The position numbers and the translations under genes are program-made. From Prevotella sp. UBA1705 (GTDB taxonomy: Bacteria > Bacteroidota > Bacteroidia > Bacteroidales > Bacteroidaceae), in assembly GCA_002317385.1 (NCBI GenBank), contig DCJH01000025.1, positions 5,986 through 69,985 on the forward strand: a stretch of DNA of 64,000 nucleotides, read 5' to 3'. Positions within the stretch are counted from its first letter, which is position 1, and each line of letters starts with the position of its first letter. Under the pieces are notes generated by a model. The model was not told the DNA's origin, ran no database searches, and saw only the letters and a program-made list of their open reading frames with translations. Below, one piece after another: positions 14,328 through 23,654 of the stretch.

Positions 14328-15416
14328 ATGTTTGATTTTAACGTCATAACAACTTGGTTCGACTCGCTCCTGCGCCAGACGCTTGGCCTGGGCAATTTCT
14401 GGTCGATCCTGATAGAGTGCGTCGTCGTGGGCGTATTGATTCTCACGGCTTACGCGCTGATAGCCATCGCTCTGATCTTCATGGAGCGTAAGGTATGCGC
14501 CTATTTCCAGTGCCGCTTGGGCCCGATGCGTGTGGGTCCCTGGGGCATCTTCCAGGTGTTTGCCGACGTGGTGAAGATGCTCATCAAGGAGATTTTCTCG
14601 GTAGACAAAGCCGACAAATTCCTGTATTATCTGGCTCCGCTGCTCGTGATCATCGCGTCTGTGGGCACATTCTCCTTCCTTCCGTGGAACAAGGGCGCCC
14701 ATATTCTCGACTTCAACGTGGGCGTGTTCCTCATCACCGCCATCTCTTCGATAGGCGTGCTGGGTATCTTCATCGCCGGATGGGGTAGTAACAACAAGTA
14801 TTCTGTGGTGTCGGCCATGCGTGGTGCCGTGCAGATGATCTCCTACGAGATGTCGCTCGGACTGTGCCTCGTGACGGCCGTTGCATTGACGGGTACCATG
14901 CAGATCAGTGGTATCGTGGAGGCACAGACCGGTCCTTGGGGATGGCTCATCGTGAAAGGCCACCTGCCTGCCATCATCGCATTCCTCGCTTTCCTTGTAG
15001 CCGGCAATGCTGAGGCCAACCGTGGCCCGTTCGATATGGCCGAGGCCGAGAGCGAGCTGACCGCCGGTTACCACACCGAGTACTCCGGTATGGGTTTCGG
15101 TTTCTACTATCTCGCCGAATATCTCAACCTCTTTGTGATTGCCGGCATCGCCACGGCGGTGTTCCTCGGTGGCTGGGCTCCGCTCAACATCGGCATCGAC
15201 GTGTTCGACAATGTAATGAATATGATTCCCGGTTTCATCTGGTTCTTCGGCAAAGCCTTTGCTGTGGTGTGGCTCCTGATGTGGGTGCGCTGGACCTTCC
15301 CGCGCCTCCGCATCGACCAAATCCTGAAGCTGGAGTGGAAGTATCTCATGCCGCTCTCACTGCTCAACCTCATGTTGATGACGGTGTGCGTGGCCCTGGG
15401 TTGGTACATTAAATAA
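14328..15416 (+). CDS. nuoH: Complex I subunit H (membrane, quinone-binding)
   Basis: 362 residues, about eight to nine transmembrane helices. Hallmarks: FMERKVCAYFQCRLGPMRVG and IFQVFADVVKMLIKEI, which line the quinone chamber, and AEANRGPFDMAEAESELTAG (loop 5-6 acidic cluster). Links the quinone site to the proton-pumping arm. Confidence 0.96.
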   Translation: MFDFNVITTWFDSLLRQTLGLGNFWSILIECVVVGVLILTAYALIAIALIFMERKVCAYFQCRLGPMRVGPWGIFQVFADVVKMLIKEIFSVDKADKFLYYLAPLLVIIASVGTFSFLPWNKGAHILDFNVGVFLITAISSIGVLGIFIAGWGSNNKYSVVSAMRGAVQMISYEMSLGLCLVTAVALTGTMQISGIVEAQTGPWGWLIVKGHLPAIIAFLAFLVAGNAEANRGPFDMAEAESELTAGYHTEYSGMGFGFYYLAEYLNLFVIAGIATAVFLGGWAPLNIGIDVFDNVMNMIPGFIWFFGKAFAVVWLLMWVRWTFPRLRIDQILKLEWKYLMPLSLLNLMLMTVCVALGWYIK

Positions 15417-15427
15417 TAGGTAAAGAA

Positions 15428-15964
15428 ATGGCAAATAACGATAAATCATATTTCCAGGAGATTGCCGATGGTGTGAAGACCCTGGCCGTGGGTATGAAGA
15501 CCACGCTCAAGGAGTATTTCACCCCGAAATCTACCGAGCAATATCCTGAGAACCGCAAGACCACGCTCCACGTTTCCAAGCGTTTCCGTGGTCGCCTCGT
15601 GTTCAAGCGCGACGAGGAGGGTGCCTATAAGTGCACGGCCTGCACCATGTGTGAGAAGGCTTGCCCCAACGACACCATCAAGATTTTGGCCCATATGGAG
15701 ACCAATGAGGAGACCGGCCGCAAGAAGAAGGTGCTCGACGACTACATCTACGACCTGGGCGACTGCATGTTCTGTCAGCTCTGCGTCAACGCCTGCAACT
15801 TCGATGCCATCGAGTTCACCAACGATTTCGAGCATGCTGTGTTCGACCGTTCGAAGCTCGTGCTGCACCTCGACAAGGAGGTCTATGACGGCGGAAGCCT
15901 CCCCGACCTCATCGACGGCGGCGCACCGCTCACCATCGGCAAGTTTAACACCAAAACCAAATAA
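15428..15964 (+). CDS. nuoI: Complex I subunit I, 2[4Fe-4S] ferredoxin-like
   Basis: 178 residues. Two cluster motifs: CTACTMCEKACPNDTI (about residues 69-84) and CMFCQLCVNACNFDAIEF (about 114-131), holding clusters N6a and N6b that feed N2 in NuoB. The N-terminus has an amphipathic membrane-associated helix. The stop overlaps the start codon of nuoJ. Confidence 0.95.
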   Translation: MANNDKSYFQEIADGVKTLAVGMKTTLKEYFTPKSTEQYPENRKTTLHVSKRFRGRLVFKRDEEGAYKCTACTMCEKACPNDTIKILAHMETNEETGRKKKVLDDYIYDLGDCMFCQLCVNACNFDAIEFTNDFEHAVFDRSKLVLHLDKEVYDGGSLPDLIDGGAPLTIGKFNTKTK

Positions 15965-16497
15965 TGATTATGGCAAACATCGTAGTATTCTGTATTCTCG
16001 CTGTAGTCATTCTTGGCTCAGCCATCCTGTCGGTGATGACCAAGCGCATCATGCGGGCCGCCACGTTCCTGCTGTTCGTGCTCTTCGGCATCTCTGGCCT
16101 TTACTTCCTGCTCGACTACACCTTCCTGGGTGCAGCACAGATTAGTATCTATGCCGGTGGCATCACCATCATGTATATCTTCGCCATCAGTCTGATGTCG
16201 AAAAACTCACTTCAGGGTCTCATCGAGCGTTTCAAGGGCACGCGTCTCTTCCAGGGCGGTCTCATTTCGCTTGTTGGTCTGGGCACCGTTCTGGTGGTAT
16301 TCCTCAAGACCGAGTTCCTGGCCCACACCAAGTTCACCTCACTTCCCGACATGGAAATCCCCATGCAGAAGATTGGAGAGGCCCTCGTGGGAAGTGAAAA
16401 GTATCAGTATGTATTGCCGTTCGAGTTCATCTCAGTGTTCCTGCTGGCCTGCATCATCGGCGGTATCATGATTGCAAGAAAGGAGGACAAGAAATGA
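15964..16497 (+). CDS. nuoJ: Complex I subunit J
   Basis: 177 residues with five hydrophobic helices. The third, GAAQISIYAGGITIMYIFAI, carries the characteristic pi-bulge helix region of NuoJ. The ATG at 15964 overlaps the nuoI stop (TAATG); the ATG at 15970 (MANIVVFCILAVV) is an equally good start. The 3' end overlaps nuoK by 4 bp. Confidence 0.94.
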   Translation: MIMANIVVFCILAVVILGSAILSVMTKRIMRAATFLLFVLFGISGLYFLLDYTFLGAAQISIYAGGITIMYIFAISLMSKNSLQGLIERFKGTRLFQGGLISLVGLGTVLVVFLKTEFLAHTKFTSLPDMEIPMQKIGEALVGSEKYQYVLPFEFISVFLLACIIGGIMIARKEDKK

Positions 16498-16805
16498 TCG
16501 TTCCCGTAGAATGTATGTTAGCCCTCGGCGCCCTGTTGTTCTTCATCGGCGTGTTCGGCTTCGTGACCCGCAGAAACATCGTGGCCATGCTCATCTCCAT
16601 TGAGTTGGTGCTCAACGCTGTGGACCTGAACTTTGCCGTCATCAATCGCTATTTCTTCCCCGAACAGTTCGAAGGCATGTTCTTCACCCTGTTCTCCATC
16701 GGAGTGAGCGCTGCCGAAACGGCTGTGGCCCTGGCCATCATTATCAACGTTTACCGCAACTACCACAGTGATCAGGTGAACAGTATTGAAAACTTGAAAT
16801 TCTAA
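16494..16805 (+). CDS. nuoK: Complex I subunit K
   Basis: 103 residues, three transmembrane helices. Conserved membrane Glu residues lie in AMLISIELVLNAVDLNF (helix 2) and in ETAVALAIIINVYR (helix 3), part of the central proton axis. Starts with an ATGA overlap with nuoJ. Confidence 0.96.
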   Translation: MIVPVECMLALGALLFFIGVFGFVTRRNIVAMLISIELVLNAVDLNFAVINRYFFPEQFEGMFFTLFSIGVSAAETAVALAIIINVYRNYHSDQVNSIENLKF

Positions 16806-16811
16806 AAGACA

Positions 16812-18836
16812 ATGGAATACAGTTATTCATTTTTAATACTTCTTCTCCCTTTACTGAGCTTTTTGCTGCTCGGACTTCTCGGCATGAAGATGAAAAAGCC
16901 GGTAGCCGGCGTCATCGGCACCGCAGTGCTGCTGTCGCTGTGGGCCATGAGCATCTACACGGCCTATAAATACTTCTTTTATACCGGTCACGTTCACACT
17001 CCGTTCGAAGACGTCGACGTGGTGAACGGTCGTCTGGCCAATGGACTTTACCCCACGCTCACGGTGTTCAACTTCACCTGGCTCGACTTTGGAAAGTCTA
17101 TCTTCGGCACCGACCTGCTGTTCAAGATTGGTTTCCGCCTCACGCCTATCAGTGCCATGATGCTCATCGTGATTACCACCGTGAGCTCGATGGTCCACAT
17201 CTATAGCTTCGGTTACATGGCCGAGCGCGACGAGAACTATGTGAAAGAAGACTACGAGCACGGTTTCCAGCGCTTCTATGCCTACCTTTCCCTGTTCACG
17301 ATGTCTATGTTGGGACTGGTCGTGGCCACCAATATCTTCCAGATGTATATGTTCTGGGAGCTTGTGGGTGTGTGCTCCTACCTCCTCATTGGCTTCTACT
17401 ATGGCAAGCATTCCGCTGTCCATGCGTCTAAGAAAGCCTTCATCGTGACCCGCTTTGCCGACCTGTTCTTCCTCATCGGCATATTGTTCTATAGCTTCTA
17501 TGTGGGCACATTCAACTACGATATCAACATCGACGCTGCCACAGCCAGCCATCTGCCCGGTGCGGCATGGGTGCTGCCCATGGCCCTGTTCATGATGTTT
17601 ATCGGTGGTGCCGGTAAGTCGGCTATGTTCCCATTGCATATCTGGTTGCCCGACGCCATGGAGGGTCCGACCCCTGTTTCGGCCTTGATTCATGCCGCCA
17701 CGATGGTTGTTGCCGGTGTGTTCCAGGTCGCTTCGCTGTTCCCTATCTGGGTACACTACGCTCCTGAGACACTGCATTATGTGGCCTACATTGCCGCATT
17801 CACCGCCTTCTACGCCGCTGCCGTGGCTTGTACACAGAGCGACATCAAGCGTGGCCTGGCCTTCTCTACGATTTCCCAGATAGCCTACATGCTCGTGGCG
17901 CTCGGCGTCTGCACCTCCATGGAGGGCGAAGGCTCGGTGGGTTACATGGCTTCGATGTTCCACCTGTTTACCCACGCCATGTTCAAGGCCCTCTTGTTCC
18001 TCTGCTCGGGTGCCATCATCGTGATCATCGGAAGCAACTTCAAGGAGTATATGGGTGGCTTGCACAAGTACATGCCCTGGACCAACGCCTGCTTCCTGAT
18101 AGGTTGCTTGGCCATCAGTGGCATTCCGCCGTTCGCCGGTTTCTTCTCTAAGGACGAAATCGTATCGGCTTGTTTCCACTTCTCTCCGTTCATGGGCTAC
18201 TTCATGACCGTCGTTTCGGGCATGACAGCCTTCTATATGTTCCGTCTCTACTACGTGATATTCTGGGGCAAGAGCTACTACGAGCAGTCGCCCGAGACAC
18301 GCCGCCGCCCGCAGGAGGTGCCCTTCATCATGTGGGGCCCGCTGGTGTTCCTCGCCATCATCTCGGTGTTTGCCGGTATGATTCCGTTCGGACACTTCGT
18401 CTCGGCCGACGGTCACAGCGAGGATATCGCCCTGCAGACCTGGCAGTTCTGGACCTGGAGCCCCGTGGCTTGGACCAGTATCGCCGTGCCCATCATCGGC
18501 ATTAGCCTCGCCACATGGATGTATAAGAGTGGCGACAACCCTGTGCCCGACATGCTGCAGCGCCGCATGCCGAAGCTCCACAAGGCCGCCCTCAACCGTT
18601 TCTACATCGACGACGCATGGCAGTTCTTTACCCATAAGGTAGTGTTCGGCTGCTTCTCCATCCCCATCGCCTGGTTCGACCGCCACGTTATCGACGGCAT
18701 GTTCAACTTCTCGGCATGGGCCACGCAGGAGGCCGGCGAGACCATCCGTCCCTGGCAGAGCGGCGACGTGCGCCAGTATGCCGTGTGGTTCCTCACGGGT
18801 AGCGTAGCACTCACCCTGATACTGCTCTGTATCTAA
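16812..18836 (+). CDS. nuoL: Complex I subunit L, proton-pumping antiporter-like
   Basis: 674 residues, about sixteen helices including the long lateral helix at the C-terminus. Antiporter-family signatures: YMFWELVGVCSYLLIGFYYG with the key Glu, KSAMFPLHIWLPDAMEGPTP, then SALIHAATMVVAGVF, and DIKRGLAFSTISQIAYM. One of three Mrp-type pump subunits. Confidence 0.96.
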   Translation: MEYSYSFLILLLPLLSFLLLGLLGMKMKKPVAGVIGTAVLLSLWAMSIYTAYKYFFYTGHVHTPFEDVDVVNGRLANGLYPTLTVFNFTWLDFGKSIFGTDLLFKIGFRLTPISAMMLIVITTVSSMVHIYSFGYMAERDENYVKEDYEHGFQRFYAYLSLFTMSMLGLVVATNIFQMYMFWELVGVCSYLLIGFYYGKHSAVHASKKAFIVTRFADLFFLIGILFYSFYVGTFNYDINIDAATASHLPGAAWVLPMALFMMFIGGAGKSAMFPLHIWLPDAMEGPTPVSALIHAATMVVAGVFQVASLFPIWVHYAPETLHYVAYIAAFTAFYAAAVACTQSDIKRGLAFSTISQIAYMLVALGVCTSMEGEGSVGYMASMFHLFTHAMFKALLFLCSGAIIVIIGSNFKEYMGGLHKYMPWTNACFLIGCLAISGIPPFAGFFSKDEIVSACFHFSPFMGYFMTVVSGMTAFYMFRLYYVIFWGKSYYEQSPETRRRPQEVPFIMWGPLVFLAIISVFAGMIPFGHFVSADGHSEDIALQTWQFWTWSPVAWTSIAVPIIGISLATWMYKSGDNPVPDMLQRRMPKLHKAALNRFYIDDAWQFFTHKVVFGCFSIPIAWFDRHVIDGMFNFSAWATQEAGETIRPWQSGDVRQYAVWFLTGSVALTLILLCI

Positions 18837-18872
18837 GCTCACAGAATTATCAACTAAGAACAAGATAAGATA

Positions 18873-20396
18873 ATGACTTTTCTCACATTATTCGTTGTTA
18901 TTCCCGTCCTGATGTTGCTTGGCCTTTGGATTGCCCGCAACGACAGTCAGGTTCGCGGTGTGATGGTCGTGGGCTCGGTGGCTCTGCTGGCCTTGGCTGT
19001 CTATCTGGTCTTCGCCTTCCTCGGTGCTCGCGAGACCATGCCTGCCGAGCAGGTGCCCTTCCTTTTCGGTGACGCCATCCCATGGTTTGAACCCTTACAT
19101 ATATATTACAGGACCGGTGTAGACGGCGTGGCCGTCGTGATGATTCTGCTTTCGGCCATCATCGTGTTCACCGGAACGTTCGCCTCGTGGCAGCAGCACC
19201 CCATGCAGAAGGAGTATTTCCTCTGGTTCACGCTGCTCTCCACCGGTGTGTTCGGCTTCTTCATCAGTGAAGACCTTTTCACGATGTTTATGTTCTACGA
19301 GGTGGCCCTCATCCCGATGTATCTGCTCATCGGTGTCTGGGGCACAGGTCCGAAGGAGTATTCGGCCATGAAGCTCACCCTGATGCTCATGGGTGGCTCG
19401 GCTCTTCTCGTCATCGGCATCCTCGGCATCTACTTCTTCAACGGCGAGTTCAGTGGCACATATACCATGGACGTGGTGGCCATTGCGCAGAGCCACTCCA
19501 TCCCCGTGGCCATCCAGAAGGTATTCTTCCCGTTCATCTTCATCGGCTTCGGCATCCTTGGCGCGCTGTTCCCCTTCCACACATGGTCGCCCGACGGTCA
19601 TGCCTCAGCCCCCACGGCTGTGTCTATGCTCCACGCCGGCGTGCTCATGAAGCTCGGAGGCTACGGCTGTTTCCGCATCGCCATGTTCCTTCTGCCCGAT
19701 GCCGCCCGTGAGCTGGCCTGGATATTCCTTATCCTCACCACCATCTCCGTGGTCTACGGTGCCCTCTCGGCCTGTGTGCAGACCGACCTGAAGTATATCA
19801 ACGCCTACTCGTCGGTGTCCCACTGTGGCATGGTGCTCTTCGCCCTGCTCATGATGACACAGACCGCTTGCACCGGCGCCATCCTTCAGATGCTCTCCCA
19901 CGGCCTGATGACGGCCCTCTTCTTTGCCGTTATCGGTATGATTTATCACCGCTGCGGCACGCGCGACGTGCGCCGACTGGGTGGACTGATGAAGATTATG
20001 CCCTTCCTCGCCGTGGCCTACGTGGTGGCTGGTCTGGCCAACCTCGGACTCCCGTTGTTCTCTGGTTTCGTGGCCGAGATGAACATTTTCGTGGGTTCGT
20101 TCATGGTCAACGACACCTTCCACCGCGCCTGCACCATCATCGCCTGTACGTCGATCGTCATCACGGCGGTCTACATCCTGCGCGTGGTGGGCAAGATTCT
20201 CTATCAGAAGGTGCCCGATCAGGACTATTACAAACTCTCTGACGCCTCTTGGGACGAGCGCATCGCCGTGGCAGGACTCATCTTCTGCGTGGCCGGCCTT
20301 GGCACATTCCCCCTCTGGGCACAGAATATTATCAACGATGCCGTGGCTCCAATGGTGCATCACATCATGTCTACCGGAGCGATTGCAGGAATGTAA
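18873..20396 (+). CDS. nuoM: Complex I subunit M, proton-pumping antiporter-like
   Basis: 507 residues, about fourteen helices. The FMFYEVALIPMYLLIGVWG segment has the key Glu and is followed by a LFPFHTWSPDGHASAPTAVS block with VLMKLGGYGCFRI and TDLKYINAYSSVSHCGMV. It follows nuoL after 36 bp. Confidence 0.96.
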   Translation: MTFLTLFVVIPVLMLLGLWIARNDSQVRGVMVVGSVALLALAVYLVFAFLGARETMPAEQVPFLFGDAIPWFEPLHIYYRTGVDGVAVVMILLSAIIVFTGTFASWQQHPMQKEYFLWFTLLSTGVFGFFISEDLFTMFMFYEVALIPMYLLIGVWGTGPKEYSAMKLTLMLMGGSALLVIGILGIYFFNGEFSGTYTMDVVAIAQSHSIPVAIQKVFFPFIFIGFGILGALFPFHTWSPDGHASAPTAVSMLHAGVLMKLGGYGCFRIAMFLLPDAARELAWIFLILTTISVVYGALSACVQTDLKYINAYSSVSHCGMVLFALLMMTQTACTGAILQMLSHGLMTALFFAVIGMIYHRCGTRDVRRLGGLMKIMPFLAVAYVVAGLANLGLPLFSGFVAEMNIFVGSFMVNDTFHRACTIIACTSIVITAVYILRVVGKILYQKVPDQDYYKLSDASWDERIAVAGLIFCVAGLGTFPLWAQNIINDAVAPMVHHIMSTGAIAGM

Positions 20397-20405
20397 TTCA
20401 TTTTT

Positions 20406-20529
20406 AGGAGTTAAGGAGTTAAGGAGATGAGAAGTTAAGACAAATGTCCGTTCAAGGGATATTCTGAGAGACAGACTACCGGCAAGGTAATGTCTTAACT
20501 CCATAACTCCCCAACTCCTCAACTCCCCC
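20406..20529. repeat. Inverted GGAGTTAAGGAGTTAAG repeat between nuoM and nuoN
   Basis: Left arm AGGAGTTAAGGAGTTAAGGA..GAAGTTAAGACA (20406-20442) and right arm TGTCTTAACTCCATAACTCC..CAACTCC (20491-20527) are complementary and would fold into a long hairpin in the nuo mRNA. No gene lies in this 150-bp gap, whereas other gaps in the operon are 50 bp or less. Confidence 0.75.
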
Positions 20530-20547
20530 AAAATAGAAATAAGAAAC

Positions 20548-22014
20548 ATGAATATCGATTATAGTCAGTTTTTAAACATGATTCCGGAGGTCACGCTCAT
20601 GGCCATCCTTATCATTGTATTTCTTGCAGACCTGTTCACGGCACCCCGCGAGGCCGAGTTCAGCCCCCGCAAGTGGTTCAACCCACTTGTAGGCGTGCTC
20701 CTGCTGGCCCATATTCTCATCAACATTTTCCCCGTCGAGGCCACCACGACCTTCGGCGGAATGTATATGACCAATCCCAGCGTGGGCGTCATCAAGACCA
20801 TCCTGGCCTTCGGCACGCTCATCGTCATCATCCAGTCACGCGAGTGGCTGCAGCGTGAGGACACCAACTTCAAGGAGGGAGAGTTCTACGAACTGGTCAT
20901 CGCCACCCTCATGGGAATGAATATGATGGTGAGCGCCAACCACTTCCTGCTGTTCTTCCTTGGCCTGGAGATGGCCTCAGTGCCTATGGCCTGCCTCGTG
21001 GCCTTCGACAAATACCGTCACCATTCGGCCGAGGCCGGTGCCAAGTTCATCCTCACCGCCACCTTCTCAAGTGGCATCATGCTCTACGGCATCAGCTTCC
21101 TCTACGCGGCTTGCGGCACACTCTACTTCGATGATATGGTGGCTCGCCTCACCGCTTCGCCGTTCACCATCCTCGGCATGGTGTTCTTCTTCAGCGGACT
21201 GGGCTTCAAGATTTCTCTCGTGCCGTTCCATTTCTGGACAGCCGACAGCTACCAGGGAGCGCCCACCGCAGTCACCGGCTATCTCAGCGTGGTGTCTAAG
21301 GGTGCCGCAGCCTTCGCACTCTGCTCCATATTGATGAAGGTTTTCGCCCCGATGGTGGAATACTGGCAGTATATGCTGATGATTGTCATCGTGCTTTCCA
21401 TCACCATTGCCAACCTCTTTGCCATCCATCAGCAGGATCTCAAGCGATTCATGGCCTTCAGTTCCATCTCTCAGGCCGGCTACATCATGCTGGCCGTGGT
21501 GGGCAATTCGGCCATGGGCCTCACCGCCCTGAGCTACTACGTGCTCATCTATGTGGTGGCCAACCTCGCCGTCTTCGCCATCATCGCCTCGGTGGAGGAG
21601 CATAACGGCGGCACGGTGCGCATGGATTCCTACAACGGATTCTACCAGACCAACCCGCGTCTGTCGTTCATCATGACCATCGCGCTGTTCTCCCTGGGTG
21701 GCATTCCGCCGTTTGCCGGCATGTTCTCCAAGTTCTTCGCGTTCATGGCCGCGGTCAACGGCGCGCAGATTTCCACCACGATGGGAGCCACCATCTATGC
21801 CGTGGTGTTCATCGCCTTGGTCAACACTGTCATCAGCTTGTACTACTATCTTCTCATTGTGAAGGCCATGTATATCAAGCACAACGACCATCCGCTGCCC
21901 ACGTTCCAGAGTCACGTCAACACCAAGCTGGCCCTCGCCATCTGCACCCTCGGCATCGTTGCCTTTGGTGTGCTGAGCTACGTGTACAACTGGATCTACG
22001 CCGCTGCTGTTTAA
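20548..22014 (+). CDS. nuoN: Complex I subunit N, proton-pumping antiporter-like
   Basis: 488 residues, about fourteen helices. LLFFLGLEMASVPMACLVAF has the conserved Glu; GLGFKISLVPFHFWTADSYQ, GAPTAVTGYLSVVSKGAA and DLKRFMAFSSISQAGYIML are standard NuoN blocks. Last gene of the operon. No nuoE, nuoF or nuoG is present, so the complex has no NADH-oxidising module. Confidence 0.96.
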   Translation: MNIDYSQFLNMIPEVTLMAILIIVFLADLFTAPREAEFSPRKWFNPLVGVLLLAHILINIFPVEATTTFGGMYMTNPSVGVIKTILAFGTLIVIIQSREWLQREDTNFKEGEFYELVIATLMGMNMMVSANHFLLFFLGLEMASVPMACLVAFDKYRHHSAEAGAKFILTATFSSGIMLYGISFLYAACGTLYFDDMVARLTASPFTILGMVFFFSGLGFKISLVPFHFWTADSYQGAPTAVTGYLSVVSKGAAAFALCSILMKVFAPMVEYWQYMLMIVIVLSITIANLFAIHQQDLKRFMAFSSISQAGYIMLAVVGNSAMGLTALSYYVLIYVVANLAVFAIIASVEEHNGGTVRMDSYNGFYQTNPRLSFIMTIALFSLGGIPPFAGMFSKFFAFMAAVNGAQISTTMGATIYAVVFIALVNTVISLYYYLLIVKAMYIKHNDHPLPTFQSHVNTKLALAICTLGIVAFGVLSYVYNWIYAAAV

Positions 22015-22080
22015 GCATTCCCATCCTGTCCCTTCCCCTTGTGGAGGGACCAACCATAACGGGCTTTCTGCCTCAATCCA

Positions 22081-22121
22081 AGTCATAGCCATCCTTACAA
22101 GGGGTGGCTATGGCTTTTTTC
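22081..22121 (+). terminator. Terminator of the nuo operon
   Basis: AGTCATAGCCATCC / GGGTGGCTATGGCT stem with one mismatch, then TTTTT, 67 bp after the nuoN stop. Confidence 0.8.
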
Positions 22122-22130
22122 TACACGGCC

Positions 22131-22330
22131 TCTCCCCCTGCCCCCTCCCCCGAAGGGAGGGGAAAAATGACCGAAACACCCTCTTCTGCCGATTGCAATA
22201 TCTACCGCATAGTAGGGACATGCCCCGTGCATGTCCCTACTATTCCCCCTCCATTCCTCAGCAAACAAAGGGTGACTCAGGCATATTACTCCCCTCCCTC
22301 TGGGGGAGGGGTAATGGGGAGAGGCTGTGG
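22131..22330. repeat. Repeat families 4-2-4 in series
   Basis: Family 4 hairpin with the AAATGACCGAAACACCCTCT tail (22131-22180), a single family 2 palindrome TAGGGACATGCCCCGTGCAT..GTCCCTA (22211-22240), and a second family 4 hairpin CCCCTCCCTCTGGGGGAGGGG region (22290-22325). Noncoding. Confidence 0.72.
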
Positions 22331-22362
22331 AGGTTTTATGGCTTATATATTCCTCCATTGAG

Positions 22363-22443
22363 ATGACTACCTAAACGTCTTGCCTTTACTACCTAATCGC
22401 GTGGCGATTAGTACCGAATCTAATGGGGATTAGGGCCTCATGG
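22363..22443. repeat. Repeat family 1 copy
   Basis: ACTACCTAAACGTC..TTACTACCTAATCGCGTGGC..GATTAGTACCGAATC..GGGGATTAGGGCCTCATGGC. Closest relative is 8813-8888, including the GGGCCTNATGGCAAA end. Confidence 0.75.
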
Positions 22444-22483
22444 CAAAAAAATATCCGGCCCCGCATTCACATGCAAGACCGGA
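22444..22483 (-). terminator. Probable terminator of the SusCD/TlpA operon
   Basis: On the minus strand TCCGG..TGCAT-GTGA-ATGC..CCGGA is followed by TATTTTTTTG, about 33 bp beyond the TlpA-like stop. The stem is interrupted, so confidence is moderate. Confidence 0.55.
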
Positions 22484-22515
22484 CTGATGTATATAAAGAG
22501 AGAGAATATTTCGGA

Positions 22516-23652
22516 TTATTCGGCCTTGTCGAACAAGGCTGACAGGCGGGCGGCAAGGTCTTCGCCACGCAGGTTCTGGGCAATGATGATGCCGTCGGGG
22601 CCGATGAGCAGCGTGCAGGGGATACCGCTGATGCCGTAGAGATTGGCGGCGGCGCAGTTCCACGCCTTCAGGTCGGAGAGTTGGGGCCACGGCAACTGCA
22701 TGTCGTGGATGGCTTTGAGCCAACTCTCGCGACGGTTGTCGAGCGAGACCCCCACCACGTTGAATCCCATTGCATGGTATTTCTCATAGAGCGCCCTCAC
22801 GTTGGGCATCTCGGCACGGCAGGGGCCGCACCAGCTGCCCCAGAAATCTACCAGCGTGTATTTGCCCTGGCCTACATAGTCGGACAGCCGGCGCACGGTG
22901 CCCGTGGTGTCGGGCATCTCGAAATCGGTGAACTTCTGCCCGGGCTCGCGTCGCTCGGCGGCCTTCAGACTCTCCAAAGGACGGGCGGCGAGTGGCGACA
23001 TGGCAAACTCGTCGGTCATGCGCGAGCGCAACTTCTGCAGTTCTTCCTTGGAGAAATAGATGTAGTTTCGGGCGAAATAGTAGGCTCCCACCACGTTGTC
23101 GCAATGGGCAAGAACAAAGTTTTTGTCGAACGAGAGCTGCTTCTGCTGGTCCGACTCAATCTCCTTCTCCAAGGCCTCCCGGCGCGTGGCCGTGGTCTTC
23201 TCGTCGCTATATTCCGCATATTTCTTGTTCAACGCCTCGCGCGAAGGCACTCCCGACGCGGCCAACTCCTGCTCGTAGGTGGCGAAGAGCGCCTGACGGC
23301 TGCCGCCTCTCACCAGCAGACTGCCCTTGGAGGCGCTGACCACGGTGCGCGAATCGTCGCCCAGCACGATGTTGGCCCGCAGGTTGAGCTTCGGGTCGGC
23401 ACAGTAGATGGTGCAGAGCGTCGGCCCGTCGACGGTGCCGCGCAGAGTGAGCCGGCCGTTGACAACCCTGGCCGAGTCGAGGTTGGGCACCTCTTCCATG
23501 GCCATGGGGCGTATCTTGAACATCAGCCCGTTGTAGGCCTTGAGGCCATATCCGGCCACCACATAGTTTACTTTGGCAGCCCAGACGCTGCCTGCCACCA
23601 CCGCCATCAGGGCTAAGGAGGCCAGGCGCTTATTCCATTGCATACGCTTCAT
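22516..23652 (-). CDS. TlpA-like thioredoxin-fold protein with DUF4369-type N-domain
   Basis: 378 residues. Signal peptide of about 25 residues (ending SVWAA), an N-terminal beta domain of DUF4369 type (about 28-130: LRGTVDGPTLCTIYC), a charged helical linker, and a C-terminal thioredoxin domain (about 240-378) with the redox motif WCGPC in FWGSWCGPCRAEMPNV, YGISGIPCTLLIGPDG with the cis-Pro, and DFEMPDTTGTVRRLSDY ahead of it. Periplasmic or envelope-anchored thiol-disulfide chemistry. Last gene of the leftward SusC operon, 2 bp after the PKD-like gene. Confidence 0.9.
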   Translation of the reverse strand: MKRMQWNKRLASLALMAVVAGSVWAAKVNYVVAGYGLKAYNGLMFKIRPMAMEEVPNLDSARVVNGRLTLRGTVDGPTLCTIYCADPKLNLRANIVLGDDSRTVVSASKGSLLVRGGSRQALFATYEQELAASGVPSREALNKKYAEYSDEKTTATRREALEKEIESDQQKQLSFDKNFVLAHCDNVVGAYYFARNYIYFSKEELQKLRSRMTDEFAMSPLAARPLESLKAAERREPGQKFTDFEMPDTTGTVRRLSDYVGQGKYTLVDFWGSWCGPCRAEMPNVRALYEKYHAMGFNVVGVSLDNRRESWLKAIHDMQLPWPQLSDLKAWNCAAANLYGISGIPCTLLIGPDGIIIAQNLRGEDLAARLSALFDKAE

Positions 23653-23654
23653 GA

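Noticed and set aside
16851..18863. A 670-codon minus-strand frame opposite nuoL
   Set aside because: His/Glu-rich shadow of a conserved membrane protein; no recognisable protein features.
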